Shown: positions 27,031-38,219 of the stretch, piece after piece | Layout: every line of letters begins with the position of its first letter | Position numbering within the stretch: the stretch's first letter is position 1 | NCBI GenBank assembly: GCA_021781455.1 | Contig: JAJXWV010000047.1 | Coordinates: 124,001 to 188,000, forward strand | DNA length: 64,000 nt | Direction of reading: 5' to 3' | From: Acidobacteriota bacterium | GTDB taxonomy: Bacteria; Acidobacteriota; Thermoanaerobaculia; Gp7-AA8 | The notes under the pieces: model-generated | The model's input: only the letters and a program-made list of their open reading frames with translations | What the model was told of the DNA's origin: nothing | The model's database searches: none | Position numbers and translations under genes: made by a program

Positions 27031-28071
27031 ATGGTCGCTTTCGAGAAGACACCGCCTGAGGTGTTGCAGCTGCTGCCCGTGCGCATCCGCGAGCTTGGGC
27101 TGAAGCTCGAGGGGACGCCGCTGCACGACCAGATCGAGGAACTCTATCGCGAGCTCGAGGAGCACGGCCTTCATCATTTCCGGCCGCCGTGTTACCTGTC
27201 GGACGAGTGGGGCTGTCCTTCCGGCGAGCCCGTGATCGGGATTCCGTTCTATCTTGCCGATCCGCGCGTAGCCGAGATCGAGAACGCCATGAACGACGTC
27301 GAGAACGAGCGCGAGGTCATGATGTACCTCCGCCACGAGGCCGGGCACGCCTTCAACTACGCATACGAGCTGTACAAGACCGAGGAGTGGCGGGATCTCT
27401 TCGGGCCGTTCCGCCGGCCGTATCGCGACGATTACTCGTTCGCGCCATTCTCGCGGGATTACGTGCGCCACATCGCAGGCTGGTATGCGCAGAAGCATCC
27501 CGACGAGGACTTCGCGGAGACGTTCGCGGTCTGGCTCGATCCCGACGCGGATTGGCGGAATCGCTACGCCGGCTGGGCGGCCCTGCGCAAGCTGCTGTAC
27601 GTCGATCGCATCGCGCAGGACGTCGGCGACCGCGAGCCGCTCCGCAGCGCCGGCCGCACCGACATCACCGTCGACGAGATGGAACAGACCATCGAGGAGT
27701 TCTACCGCGCCCGCAACGTCGACGAGTCGGCCATGGTCAGAGGCCTGGCGCTCGACACCGACCTTACCGACATCTTCGTCGAAGAGCACCGGCGTGAGAC
27801 CGAGCGCGAGTACCGTCCCGCCTCCGAGCTCCTGGCCGAGCATCGCCGGGACATCGTCGACAAGGTCAACTACTGGACCGGAGTGCGCCGCACCCTGGTG
27901 CGCACCCTCGTCACCACGATCGAGCACCGCCTCTCCGAGCTCGGCCTTCTGGCCGACGTCCACCGCAGCCGGGCCGAGATGATCGAGATCACCGTCTACA
28001 TCACCACGCTGGCCATGACGTTCCTGCTGGGCGATCGGCCGCTGCGGCATCGACGAGGGGCCAACCAATGA
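27031..28071 (+). CDS. Putative zinc metallopeptidase paired with ATP-grasp enzyme
   Basis: A 346-residue protein from MVAFEKTPPE. A zinc-protease-like site HEAGH is at residues about 108-112 in MMYLRHEAGHAFNY, with a downstream acidic DEDFAETFAVWLDP that could supply a third ligand Glu/Asp. There is no signal peptide, so it acts in the cytosol. The C-terminal 100 residues are helical. It is followed after 115 bp by an ATP-grasp ligase gene in the same direction. This pairing suggests an amide or peptide ligase with a dedicated peptidase, but that is inference. I do not recognise a characterised homologue. Confidence 0.75.
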   Translation: MVAFEKTPPEVLQLLPVRIRELGLKLEGTPLHDQIEELYRELEEHGLHHFRPPCYLSDEWGCPSGEPVIGIPFYLADPRVAEIENAMNDVENEREVMMYLRHEAGHAFNYAYELYKTEEWRDLFGPFRRPYRDDYSFAPFSRDYVRHIAGWYAQKHPDEDFAETFAVWLDPDADWRNRYAGWAALRKLLYVDRIAQDVGDREPLRSAGRTDITVDEMEQTIEEFYRARNVDESAMVRGLALDTDLTDIFVEEHRRETEREYRPASELLAEHRRDIVDKVNYWTGVRRTLVRTLVTTIEHRLSELGLLADVHRSRAEMIEITVYITTLAMTFLLGDRPLRHRRGANQ

Positions 28072-28081
28072 CTTTGCCGGA

Positions 28082-28182
28082 AAGACACCGCAGTCCACAG
28101 CCGGCAGACCGCAGAGGTCGGCGACGGGATCGAGCGACCGACGCCGCTTCCGCGGTCCGCGGTCTGCGGTCTGCGGTCGCTT
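28082..28182. repeat. P7 palindrome, unit CCGCAGA/CGGTCTG
   Basis: Arms at about 28089-28113 and 28150-28182, between the metallopeptidase and ATP-grasp genes. The same unit occurs at 43032-43156. Confidence 0.8.
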
Positions 28183-28186
28183 CATC

Positions 28187-29206
28187 ATGAAAATCGCCAT
28201 CGTCTACGACCGTTTCGAGGGCACCGAGGAGTATCCGGGCGCCAACCTGGAAGACGCGGCGCCGAAGCGGAAGCGCCGGAAGAAGACCGTCACCGATCGC
28301 GACGCCATTGCCGCGGCGCTCCGCGAGCTCGGACACGAGCCCTTCGAGATCGCGGTCGACGGCCGCGTGCAGACACTCTCGAAGATTGCCCGCAGCGACG
28401 CCGATTTTCTGTTCAACCTCACCGAGTCCTACGCCGGCGACGACACGAAGGAAGCTCACTTCGCCGCGTTTCTCGAGCTCGTCGGGAAGCACTACACCGG
28501 CGCCGGTCCCGAGGCTTCCTACCTGGCCATGGACAAGTCGGTGGCCAAGAAGATCATCCGCTTTCACGATCTCCACACGCCGTATTCGGCGCTGATCAAC
28601 AAGGGGCGCGCCGAGCACGCCCAGGACATTCACTTCCCGCTGATCGTGAAGCCGGCCGCCGAGGACGCGTCGAAGGGCATCGACGTGAACTCGGTCGTCA
28701 CTTCGCTCAAGGACCTCATGGAGCGCATCGACTACATCGACGCCGAGTTCAACTCCCCCGCCCTGATCGAGGAGTACATCGAGGGCCGCGAGATCTATGC
28801 CGCGGTCCTCGGCAACGATCGTCCTGTGGTGCTGCCGCTCATCGAGCTCGACCTGTCGAAACTGCCGGAGGGCGTGCCGCACATCGCGGGCTACGAAGTG
28901 AAGTTCGACACCACCCACGAGGCCTACAAGCGGACGAAGTCGGCGCCGGCCCGCGACATCGACGACCAGCTGCGCGAGCGCATCGAGCAGACCGCACTCA
29001 CCGCCTGTCGCGCCCTGAAGATGCGCGACTACGCGCGCGCCGACCTGCGCGTGACGCCGGAAGGGCGCGTCTACGTGATCGAGGTCAACCCAAACCCGTG
29101 GCTGCACCCCGATTCCGAGTTCGCCATGGCCGGCAAGGAGTCCGGGCGCAGTTATACGGAGCTGATCGGCACGATCCTGGAGAGCGCCGTGGCCCGGTAT
29201 CGGTGA
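28187..29206 (+). CDS. ATP-grasp ligase (D-Ala-D-Ala ligase-like)
   Basis: A 339-residue ATP-grasp enzyme. Preserved are the N-terminal MKIAIVYDRFEG fold, HYTGAGPEASYLAMDKSVAKKI, the ATP-binding FPLIVKPAAEDASKGID, the EEYIEGREIYAAVL strand and the Mg site VIEVNPNPWL. It resembles D-alanine-D-alanine ligases but has an insert of basic residues (KRKRRKK, 27-33). It is not beside cell-wall genes, so it more likely joins other amino acids or peptides. It pairs with the metallopeptidase upstream. Confidence 0.87.
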   Translation: MKIAIVYDRFEGTEEYPGANLEDAAPKRKRRKKTVTDRDAIAAALRELGHEPFEIAVDGRVQTLSKIARSDADFLFNLTESYAGDDTKEAHFAAFLELVGKHYTGAGPEASYLAMDKSVAKKIIRFHDLHTPYSALINKGRAEHAQDIHFPLIVKPAAEDASKGIDVNSVVTSLKDLMERIDYIDAEFNSPALIEEYIEGREIYAAVLGNDRPVVLPLIELDLSKLPEGVPHIAGYEVKFDTTHEAYKRTKSAPARDIDDQLRERIEQTALTACRALKMRDYARADLRVTPEGRVYVIEVNPNPWLHPDSEFAMAGKESGRSYTELIGTILESAVARYR

Positions 29207-29215
29207 ACCTTCTCA

Positions 29216-29453
29216 ATTCACCACAGAGACACAGAGCAGGCTCGCTCCGCTCGCCCGCAACCGAAGATCGCCTGATAGGTCCCCTCGCCCCGGGCGGATC
29301 AATTCCGCGAGGCTGTTCGTCGGGCGCACGGGGCGAGGGGACCGGTCGCCCTGCCACCTGTGCAGGAAATCGTCGCGTGGCGCGCAGAACTTTCGAGCTA
29401 GTAGTACAGAGGGAAGAAACGTCTCTGCGCTCTCTGTGCCTCTGTGGTGAATG
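29216..29453. repeat. Palindrome with CCACAGAGACACAGAG arms
   Basis: The left arm (29216-29236) is mirrored at 29428-29453 around about 190 bp. The loop contains a second inverted pair, GTCCCCTCGCCC (29280-29291) and GGGCGAGGGGAC (29330-29341). It is between the convergent ATP-grasp and aminotransferase genes; no ORF of note. Confidence 0.75.
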
Positions 29454-29461
29454 CCTCTGCC

Positions 29462-30706
29462 CTACGCAGTCCGTCCCGGATACTGCTCCAGGGCAATCCG
29501 CAGCAGGTCGATCGAGGCGCGAAGGTCCTTCTCATTGAGGACGTATGCGATGCGCACCTCGTGCTGGCCTAACTCGGAGGCATAGAACCCCGTCGCCGGA
29601 GCCACCATCACCGTCGCCCCGTCGTGCGAGAAATCGCGCAGCAGCCACGAGGCGAAACGGTCGGCGTCGTCGATCGGCAGCGTCGGCATGCAGTAGAAGG
29701 CACCTTCCGGTTTCGTCAGAGACACGCCCGGAATCGCGCGCAGCCCGTCGTAGAGCACGTCGCGACGGTGCTGGTATTCCTTCACCACGTCGCGGGTGTA
29801 CTCCTCGCCGAGGTTCTCGGCGCCGACGGCGATGAACTGTGCCAGCCCCGGAGGCGAAAGCCTCCCCTGCGCCATCCGCAGGCCGGCGTCCCAGACGGAC
29901 TTGTTGCGCGTGACCAGCGCACCGAGGCGGATGCCGCAGGCGCTGTATCGCTTCGAAAGGCTGTCGACGACGATGACGAAGTCGTCCGCGTTCGGAAGCT
30001 CGAGCGCGCTGGTGGCGTGCCGGCCGTCGTAGACGAACTCGCGGTAGACCTCGTCCGAGATCAGGAACAGGCCGTGCTCGCGGCAGAAGCCGGCCAGCAT
30101 CTCGATCTCCTCGCGCGAGAAGACGGTTCCGGTCGGGTTGTTGGGGTTGCAGATGATGACGACCTTCGTGCGCGGCGTGAGCGCCTGCTCGAACGCTTCG
30201 CGGGCAGGAAGATGGAAACCGTCGCGACCGCGGGTGGCCACGGGACGGATGTTCAGCCCGGCCATCGTCGCGAAGGCGCGGTAGTTCGTGTAGAACGGCT
30301 CGAGCGAGAGCACGTCGTCACCCTCGTTCGCACAGGCCATGAACGCGAACAGGATGGCTTCGCTGCCGCCCGTCGTGGCCAGGATCTGGTCGGTCCGCAG
30401 GTCCATTCCCAGGCGGCGCTGATAGTAGTGCTGCAGCGATTCGACGTAGGCGGGCGTCCCGCCCGAAGGCGAGTACTCGAGCACCTTCGCATCGAGCTCT
30501 TTGAGCCGCGAGCGCATGCAGGCCGGCGTCTCGATGTCCGGCTGTCCGATGTTCAGGTGGTAGACGTGAATGCCTCGGGCCTTGGCCGCGTCGGCCAGCG
30601 GCGCCAGCTTGCGGATCGGTGAGGCGGGAATGAGGTGAGCACGCCGGGACAGCTGCAGAGCCGTTCCGCTCTTCGTCGCTTGATCAACAGTCGTTGTCGG
30701 ATTCAT
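29462..30706 (-). CDS. Class I/II aminotransferase (aspartate/aromatic type)
   Basis: A 414-residue PLP enzyme. Motifs are YHLNIGQPDIETP, CNPNNPTGTVFSREE, and VDSLSKRYSACGIRLGALV with the PLP lysine. This places it in the aminotransferase I family that includes aspartate and alanine aminotransferases of AspC/AlaA type. Substrate cannot be fixed. It stands alone; the spacer upstream holds a family C palindrome. Confidence 0.9.
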   Translation of the reverse strand: MNPTTTVDQATKSGTALQLSRRAHLIPASPIRKLAPLADAAKARGIHVYHLNIGQPDIETPACMRSRLKELDAKVLEYSPSGGTPAYVESLQHYYQRRLGMDLRTDQILATTGGSEAILFAFMACANEGDDVLSLEPFYTNYRAFATMAGLNIRPVATRGRDGFHLPAREAFEQALTPRTKVVIICNPNNPTGTVFSREEIEMLAGFCREHGLFLISDEVYREFVYDGRHATSALELPNADDFVIVVDSLSKRYSACGIRLGALVTRNKSVWDAGLRMAQGRLSPPGLAQFIAVGAENLGEEYTRDVVKEYQHRRDVLYDGLRAIPGVSLTKPEGAFYCMPTLPIDDADRFASWLLRDFSHDGATVMVAPATGFYASELGQHEVRIAYVLNEKDLRASIDLLRIALEQYPGRTA

Positions 30707-30814
30707 CGGTCACTTCTTCTTCGAGTGCCCTCGAGTTGGATTTGCTTTGCGATTGATAGGCCCGCTGTCGCGCCGAGTCAAATCGCGCGCCTCACGATCA
30801 TACGTGAGGTTCCC

Positions 30815-30964
30815 GTCACTCTGAGCCGGCGGAGCCGCCCCCGGCCGCGAAGCGCGGCGAAGAGTCTCAAACTTCCCCATCGTCCCGGTAAGAGATCCTT
30901 CGCCGCGCTCCACCGCTCCCGCCCAACCACCGCCCCCGTGGTTCCGCCGGCTCAGGATGACGGG
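30815..30964. repeat. Family C palindrome, copy C2
   Basis: A 150-bp version with ends CACTCTGAGCCGGCGGAG and TCCGCCGGCTCAGGATGACG, and the inner GCGAAGAGTCTC / GAGATCCTTCGCCGCG pair. It lies in a 320-bp spacer (30707-31026) with no other feature seen except a short P8-like CGCAACCGCGCAAG at about 31006. Confidence 0.8.
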
Positions 30965-31026
30965 GACCCACTATGCGCTGCGACGCCGCTAGAGGCCGAA
31001 CACCTCGCAACCGCGCAAGCCCGTTT

Positions 31027-33231
31027 CTACTGCCCCAGCAGATTCTTCCTTACGAACGCCAGCATGGTCCTCTGCAGGTCCAACACCAGTGCCGGATCGC
31101 GCACGCCGTGCTGCTGCTTCGGATAGAACTTCATCTCGAACGGCTTACCGGCCTTTTCCAGCTCGTACGCGAGCTGAACCGTGTTCTGCACGTGCACGTT
31201 GTCGTCGACCGCTCCGTACAGCAGCAGAAGGTTCCCGCTGAGATCCTTCGCGAAAAATCGCGGAGAGCTCTTGCGGTATCCGTCCGGGTTGTTCTGCGGC
31301 ATGAGCATGTAGCGCTCTGTGTAGATCGAATCGTAATCGCGCCAGTCGGAGACCGTCCCGCCGGCGATGCCGGCGACGAAGCTCTTGCTGTGTGTCAGGG
31401 CGTAGGTCGTCATGTATCCGCCGAAGCTCCAGCCGTACGTTGCGATCCGGGATCCGTCGATCCACGGGTTCGACTTCAGCCACGTAAGCCCGTCCTCCAT
31501 GTCGCGAAGCTCCGGCTCGCCGAAGTTCTTGTAGACCGGCCACGTGGAAACCGCCCCCTTGCCGCTCGCCGTCCGGTTGTCGCAGACCCAGACGACGATG
31601 CCCTGATTTGCGATCAGCTGCAGGAACTGCATCAGCGGACCACGCCACGAGTTCACCACCTGCTGGGCGTGCGGACCGCCGTAGTGGTACTCGAACACGG
31701 GATACTTCTTCGACGCATCGAAATTGGAGGGCTTGATCATCATCGCTTCCATGACGAAGCCGTCGCGCGCCTTCACCTGCAGGAACGCCGGCCGCGGCAG
31801 GTCGTACTCGGTCAGCGCCGGAACGGGGTTCTCGCTGACGACCTTCAGGAGCGAACCATCCGCGCGATAGAGCCGCGCCTGGTTCGGCGTGTCCACGTCG
31901 CTCCAGTTGTCGACGAACAGCGTCATCGAGGGATCGAACTTCGCGGCGTGCGTTCCAGGCTTCTCCGAGATCCGCTGCAGGCCGGTTCCGTCGAGCTTGA
32001 TCCGATAGACGTCGAGGCCGATCGGGCTGCGCTCCGTGCCCGAGAAGTAGACCGTCTGCGTCTTGTCGTCGTATCCGTGAAGGTTGCGGACTTCCCAGTT
32101 GCCGCTCGTGATCTGGCGGACGAGCGTGCCGTCGGCTTTGTACAGGTAAAGATGGCGCCAGCCGCTCCGCTCGCTCTCCCACAGGAACGATCCGTCCGGG
32201 AGGAACTCCGGATTGTCTTCCGGCTCGATCCAGGCCTTCGTGGAGTCGCGGAACAGGGTCTTGTTCTCACCGTTCGCCGGATTTGCGGAGTTCAGGTCGA
32301 GCCATGTCTGCTCGCGATCCTGAACCATATACGTCAGCGCGGAGCTGTCGCGATTCCAGGCCACGCGCACAATCAGGTGTTCGCTGGCGGAGTAGCGCTC
32401 GTCGTTCACGGTGACGATGGCACCGCCGCCGGCCGGCGCGACCATCAGCCTGACGAGCGGATTCGGATCGCCGGCGTTCGGGTACGTGTAGGTGTCGACG
32501 GTGGGGTGATATGGGATGCGGTCGACGATCGTCGACGTCGGCACAGAGTGTTCGTCGAGCCGCAGGAAGGCGATGCGCCTCGAGTCGGGGCTCCACCAGT
32601 AGCCGATCTTGGTGCCCCGGCCGTAGACCTCCTCGTCGTAAACCCAGTCGAGTCGGCCGTTGAGAATCTCGTTGCTGCCGTCGGTTGTGAGCTGGCGCTC
32701 GCGTCCGGTGGCGACGTCGACGACGAAGAGGTTATTGCCACGAACGAAGGCCACGCGCTGGCCGTCAGGGCTGAAGGTCGGGACGTCTTCACGCTGCGGC
32801 GTGGACGTCAGGCGTGTCGCCGTCTGCTTTCCGAGCGAGTAGACAAAGAGGTCGCCGGCCGCCTCGATGAGGATGGCGTTCTTCTTCGCGTCGAAGTTCT
32901 GCGTGCGCCGGTGCGCGGCCGCCTTCGCCTCGTTGTCGGCGACGCCGGCCTCGGCGAGGGCGCGCTCGAGCTTCGCCGCGTCGAAGAACGGCGTGGTCTT
33001 CCCGCTCTTCACGTCGAAGCGCTCCCATTCGACGAGCTCGCCCTTCTCGTTCGTCCGCGGCCAGATGAACGCAGAGTCGTCGAGCCACTGGAATCCGCTC
33101 TGCACCGCGCCGCTGAAATGGACGCGGACAGTCGGGTCGTAGATCGTTTCGAGCGTGACCTGCTTCCGCTGGGCAAATGCCGCCGGGATGCAGAGTGAGA
33201 GGAGAAGAGCGATGGAGAGCGCGCGTTTCAT
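31027..33231 (-). CDS. Dipeptidyl peptidase IV-type S9 serine peptidase
   Basis: A 734-residue exported enzyme with a signal peptide (MKRALSIALLLSLCIPAAFAQ). An N-terminal eight-bladed propeller (blades such as GWRHLYLYKADGTLVRQIT) covers about residues 40-490. The alpha/beta-hydrolase domain has nucleophile GWSFGGY near residue 601, Asp in YGAVDDNVHVQNT near 675 and His in KQQHGV near 708. It removes X-Pro or X-Ala dipeptides in related bacteria. The start at 33231 is chosen by the signal peptide; the longer frame reads through palindrome D4. Confidence 0.93.
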   Translation of the reverse strand: MKRALSIALLLSLCIPAAFAQRKQVTLETIYDPTVRVHFSGAVQSGFQWLDDSAFIWPRTNEKGELVEWERFDVKSGKTTPFFDAAKLERALAEAGVADNEAKAAAHRRTQNFDAKKNAILIEAAGDLFVYSLGKQTATRLTSTPQREDVPTFSPDGQRVAFVRGNNLFVVDVATGRERQLTTDGSNEILNGRLDWVYDEEVYGRGTKIGYWWSPDSRRIAFLRLDEHSVPTSTIVDRIPYHPTVDTYTYPNAGDPNPLVRLMVAPAGGGAIVTVNDERYSASEHLIVRVAWNRDSSALTYMVQDREQTWLDLNSANPANGENKTLFRDSTKAWIEPEDNPEFLPDGSFLWESERSGWRHLYLYKADGTLVRQITSGNWEVRNLHGYDDKTQTVYFSGTERSPIGLDVYRIKLDGTGLQRISEKPGTHAAKFDPSMTLFVDNWSDVDTPNQARLYRADGSLLKVVSENPVPALTEYDLPRPAFLQVKARDGFVMEAMMIKPSNFDASKKYPVFEYHYGGPHAQQVVNSWRGPLMQFLQLIANQGIVVWVCDNRTASGKGAVSTWPVYKNFGEPELRDMEDGLTWLKSNPWIDGSRIATYGWSFGGYMTTYALTHSKSFVAGIAGGTVSDWRDYDSIYTERYMLMPQNNPDGYRKSSPRFFAKDLSGNLLLLYGAVDDNVHVQNTVQLAYELEKAGKPFEMKFYPKQQHGVRDPALVLDLQRTMLAFVRKNLLGQ

Positions 33232-33251
33232 GGCGCGCGAGTTTATCGGAT

Positions 33252-33369
33252 AGGAGTGCGGGCGTCCCGCCCGCATCGATCGGGCGTCCCGCCCGATCGT
33301 GTGGCTGAAGCATGCAGTGCACCGCCGGCCGGGACGGCCGGCGGGTGCGGGCGGGGACGCCCGCACCCC
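33252..33369. repeat. Family D palindrome, copy D4
   Basis: A 118-bp palindrome with ends GGAGTGCGGGCGTCCCGCCC and mirror. Inner hairpins are CGATCGGGCGTCCCGCCCGATCG and GCCGGCCGGGACGGCCGGC. It lies between the DPP IV start and the aconitase stop. Confidence 0.85.
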
Positions 33370-33375
33370 TCGTCT

Positions 33376-36261
<2,886 letters not shown>

Positions 36262-36470
36262 GTCGTCCTCAGAGCCGCGCAACGAGCGAAGGATTGGAGG
36301 CTGCGCTCTGTACGTGGCGAATTTGTGGCGCGGGAGGAGATGTCGGGTGGACTCGCGCCGGCGCCGGAATATACCAAATCCGAGCCGAGTGGCGTGGTGA
36401 TGGAATGGTTGAGTTTGAAAGCGCAGGCGAGAGCGCTGAGGGATGAGACCAGAGCGCGGAGCGCCCCCCC

Positions 36471-36656
36471 GTCACTCTGAGCCGGCGCAACCGCGAGGGC
36501 GGGGTGGACGGGCGGGAGCGGTGGAGCGCGGCGAAGAGTCTCTTACCGGGACGATCAGCAGGTTTGAGACTCTTCGCCCACTACCCACCCACTCGTGTGG
36601 CGCGGGCTTTCCAACCAGCGAAAGAGGACAGGCTGGAAAGCCTGTCCCACACCGGC
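36471..36656. repeat. Family C palindrome, copy C3, merged with family E half
   Basis: The left end is CACTCTGAGCCGGCGCAACC, and the inner pair GCGAAGAGTCTC / GAGACTCTTCGCC is present. The right C end is replaced by a family E type hairpin (GACAGGCTGGAAAGCCTGTC). The rest of the 36262-36665 spacer (36262-36470) shows no gene or element and probably holds the aconitase promoter. Confidence 0.7.
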
Positions 36657-36660
36657 GGCA

Positions 36661-36689
36661 CACACTCAGGACTCAGGACTCAGGACTTC
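36661..36689. repeat. Single P7 arm, unit ACTCAGG, at the end of the decarboxylase gene
   Basis: Three ACTCAGG units; on the minus strand they encode the last residues (SPES) and stop of the decarboxylase. Confidence 0.7.
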
Positions 36690-38108
36690 GTCCACCGCCG
36701 CCCGAACGTCCTCCACCGCCATGTCGATCCGGTCCCGGTGCGTGCGGTGGGAGACGACGCAGATGCGGATCACGAAGCGGCCGCTGAGAACCGTCGGCGT
36801 CAGCATGACCCGCTTCCGCGCGTTGATGCGCTCGAGCAGATTGCGGTTCAGCTCGTTCAGCTCCTTCTCCGCCAGGCCCGGCTTCACCACGCGGAAGGCC
36901 ATGATGGACAGCTGCGGCTCGGCCACGATCTCGATGCCTTTGATCTTCCGCAGCTCGGCTGTGACCACCGCAGCAAGGTCGAGCTTTTCGTCAAGTTGTT
37001 GACGGAATGGCGTGATGCCGAACATCTTCAGAGGGAGCCAGACCCGCAAGCCGCGGAAGTCGCGCGACAGCTCCGGCGAGATCTCGCAGAAGTCGACGAG
37101 CTCGTCTTCGGTCTGCATCTGCGGCAGGTAATCGGCGTGCATGCTGTGCGTGCGGCGCAGCGCCCCGGCATCGCGCAGCAGCACGGCCCCCGTGCCGAAC
37201 GGCAGGAAGAGCGTCTTGTGCGGATCGAGGATCACCGAATCCGCCTCTTCCATGCCGCGCAGGCGCTCGCGGCCGCGGTCGGTCATCGCAAACAGTGCGC
37301 CGTATGCGCCGTCGACGTGGAACCACAGGCCGCTGGCCCGGGCAATGGCGGCCAGGCGGGCCAGATCGTCGACCGCGCCCGTGCCCGTCGTGCCTGCGCT
37401 GCCAATGACCAGAAACGGCGTGAAGCCTTTCTGCCGGTCGTGTTCGATCGCCTCCTCGAGGAGGTCGGTGCGCATCCGGAACTTCGCATCGACGGCGATC
37501 TCGCGGATGTTCTTCTTCGGAAAACCGGCCAGGTGCACTGCTTTCTGGAACGAGTGGTGGACCTCCGTGGAACAGTAGAGCGTCCCGCGCTGGAAGTCGC
37601 CGCCGAGACGCTCGTCCCGGGCGGTGGTGATGGCGGTGAGGTTCGCCAGCGAGCCGCCCGAGGCCAGGCCGCCGCCCGCGCCGCGCGGAAATCCGACGAT
37701 CTCGCACAGCCAGCGCACCACGTTGGCTTCGAGCTGAGCCAGCGCGGGCGCGGCGGCGCAAACGCCGACGTAGCGGTTCACGGCGTCGGCGATCAGATCA
37801 GCGACGGCGGAGTGGAAGATGCCGCCGCCGGGGATGTACGCGAGGTAGCCGGGACCGGCCGCATTGAACGAGCGAGGGATCAGCTCATCGAAGAGCTGGT
37901 CGAGCAGCTTCTCGTACGACTGGCCGCGCTGCGGGAGCGACTCGATGAGCGTGCGGGCGAATTCCGTTGCCCCTTCCACATTCTGGGCGGGTTGCTGCGG
38001 CAGCGATTCGATGTGAGCGACGATGCGGTCCATCGCCTCGTCGACGAGGTGGCGCATCTCGGTGGCGTCGGGCTCGAGGGGAAAGCGCGCGGTCATGGCG
38101 GCGCGCAT
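36666..38108 (-). CDS. PLP-dependent group II decarboxylase (aromatic amino acid / glutamate type)
   Basis: A 480-residue enzyme of the pyridoxal-dependent decarboxylase family. Motifs are HPGYLAYIP-like GPGYLAYIPGGG, GGLASGGSLANLTAI, HVDGAYGALFAM, and DPHKTLFLPFGTGAVL with the PLP lysine. Substrates in this group include aromatic amino acids, glutamate and 2,4-diaminobutyrate, and none can be chosen here. The start is either MRAAMTAR (38108) or MTARF (38096). The C-terminal SPES tail comes from a P7 repeat arm. Confidence 0.9.
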   Translation of the reverse strand: MRAAMTARFPLEPDATEMRHLVDEAMDRIVAHIESLPQQPAQNVEGATEFARTLIESLPQRGQSYEKLLDQLFDELIPRSFNAAGPGYLAYIPGGGIFHSAVADLIADAVNRYVGVCAAAPALAQLEANVVRWLCEIVGFPRGAGGGLASGGSLANLTAITTARDERLGGDFQRGTLYCSTEVHHSFQKAVHLAGFPKKNIREIAVDAKFRMRTDLLEEAIEHDRQKGFTPFLVIGSAGTTGTGAVDDLARLAAIARASGLWFHVDGAYGALFAMTDRGRERLRGMEEADSVILDPHKTLFLPFGTGAVLLRDAGALRRTHSMHADYLPQMQTEDELVDFCEISPELSRDFRGLRVWLPLKMFGITPFRQQLDEKLDLAAVVTAELRKIKGIEIVAEPQLSIMAFRVVKPGLAEKELNELNRNLLERINARKRVMLTPTVLSGRFVIRICVVSHRTHRDRIDMAVEDVRAAVDEVLSPES

Positions 38109-38116
38109 TATCGCGC

Positions 38117-38219
38117 AGGAGTGCCGGCTTCAAGCCGGCCGGCGGCCGGGCATCCTGCCCGGCCGCTGAGTCGCCGGGCTGGAAGCCCGGCGACCGGCGG
38201 GCAGTATGTCCGCACTCCT
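38117..38219. repeat. Family E palindrome, copy E2
   Basis: A 103-bp palindrome starting GGAGTGCCGGCTTCAAGCCGG. Inner hairpins are CGGCCGGGCATCCTGCCCGGCCG and CGCCGGGCTGGAAGCCCGGCG. It reaches the stop codon of the M13 peptidase gene. Confidence 0.85.

Noticed and set aside
30973..33198. Long plus-strand frame of 741 codons opposite the DPP IV gene.
   Set aside because: It is a high-GC antisense shadow: low-complexity R/V/A-rich translation without family motifs, while the minus strand encodes a complete S9 peptidase.
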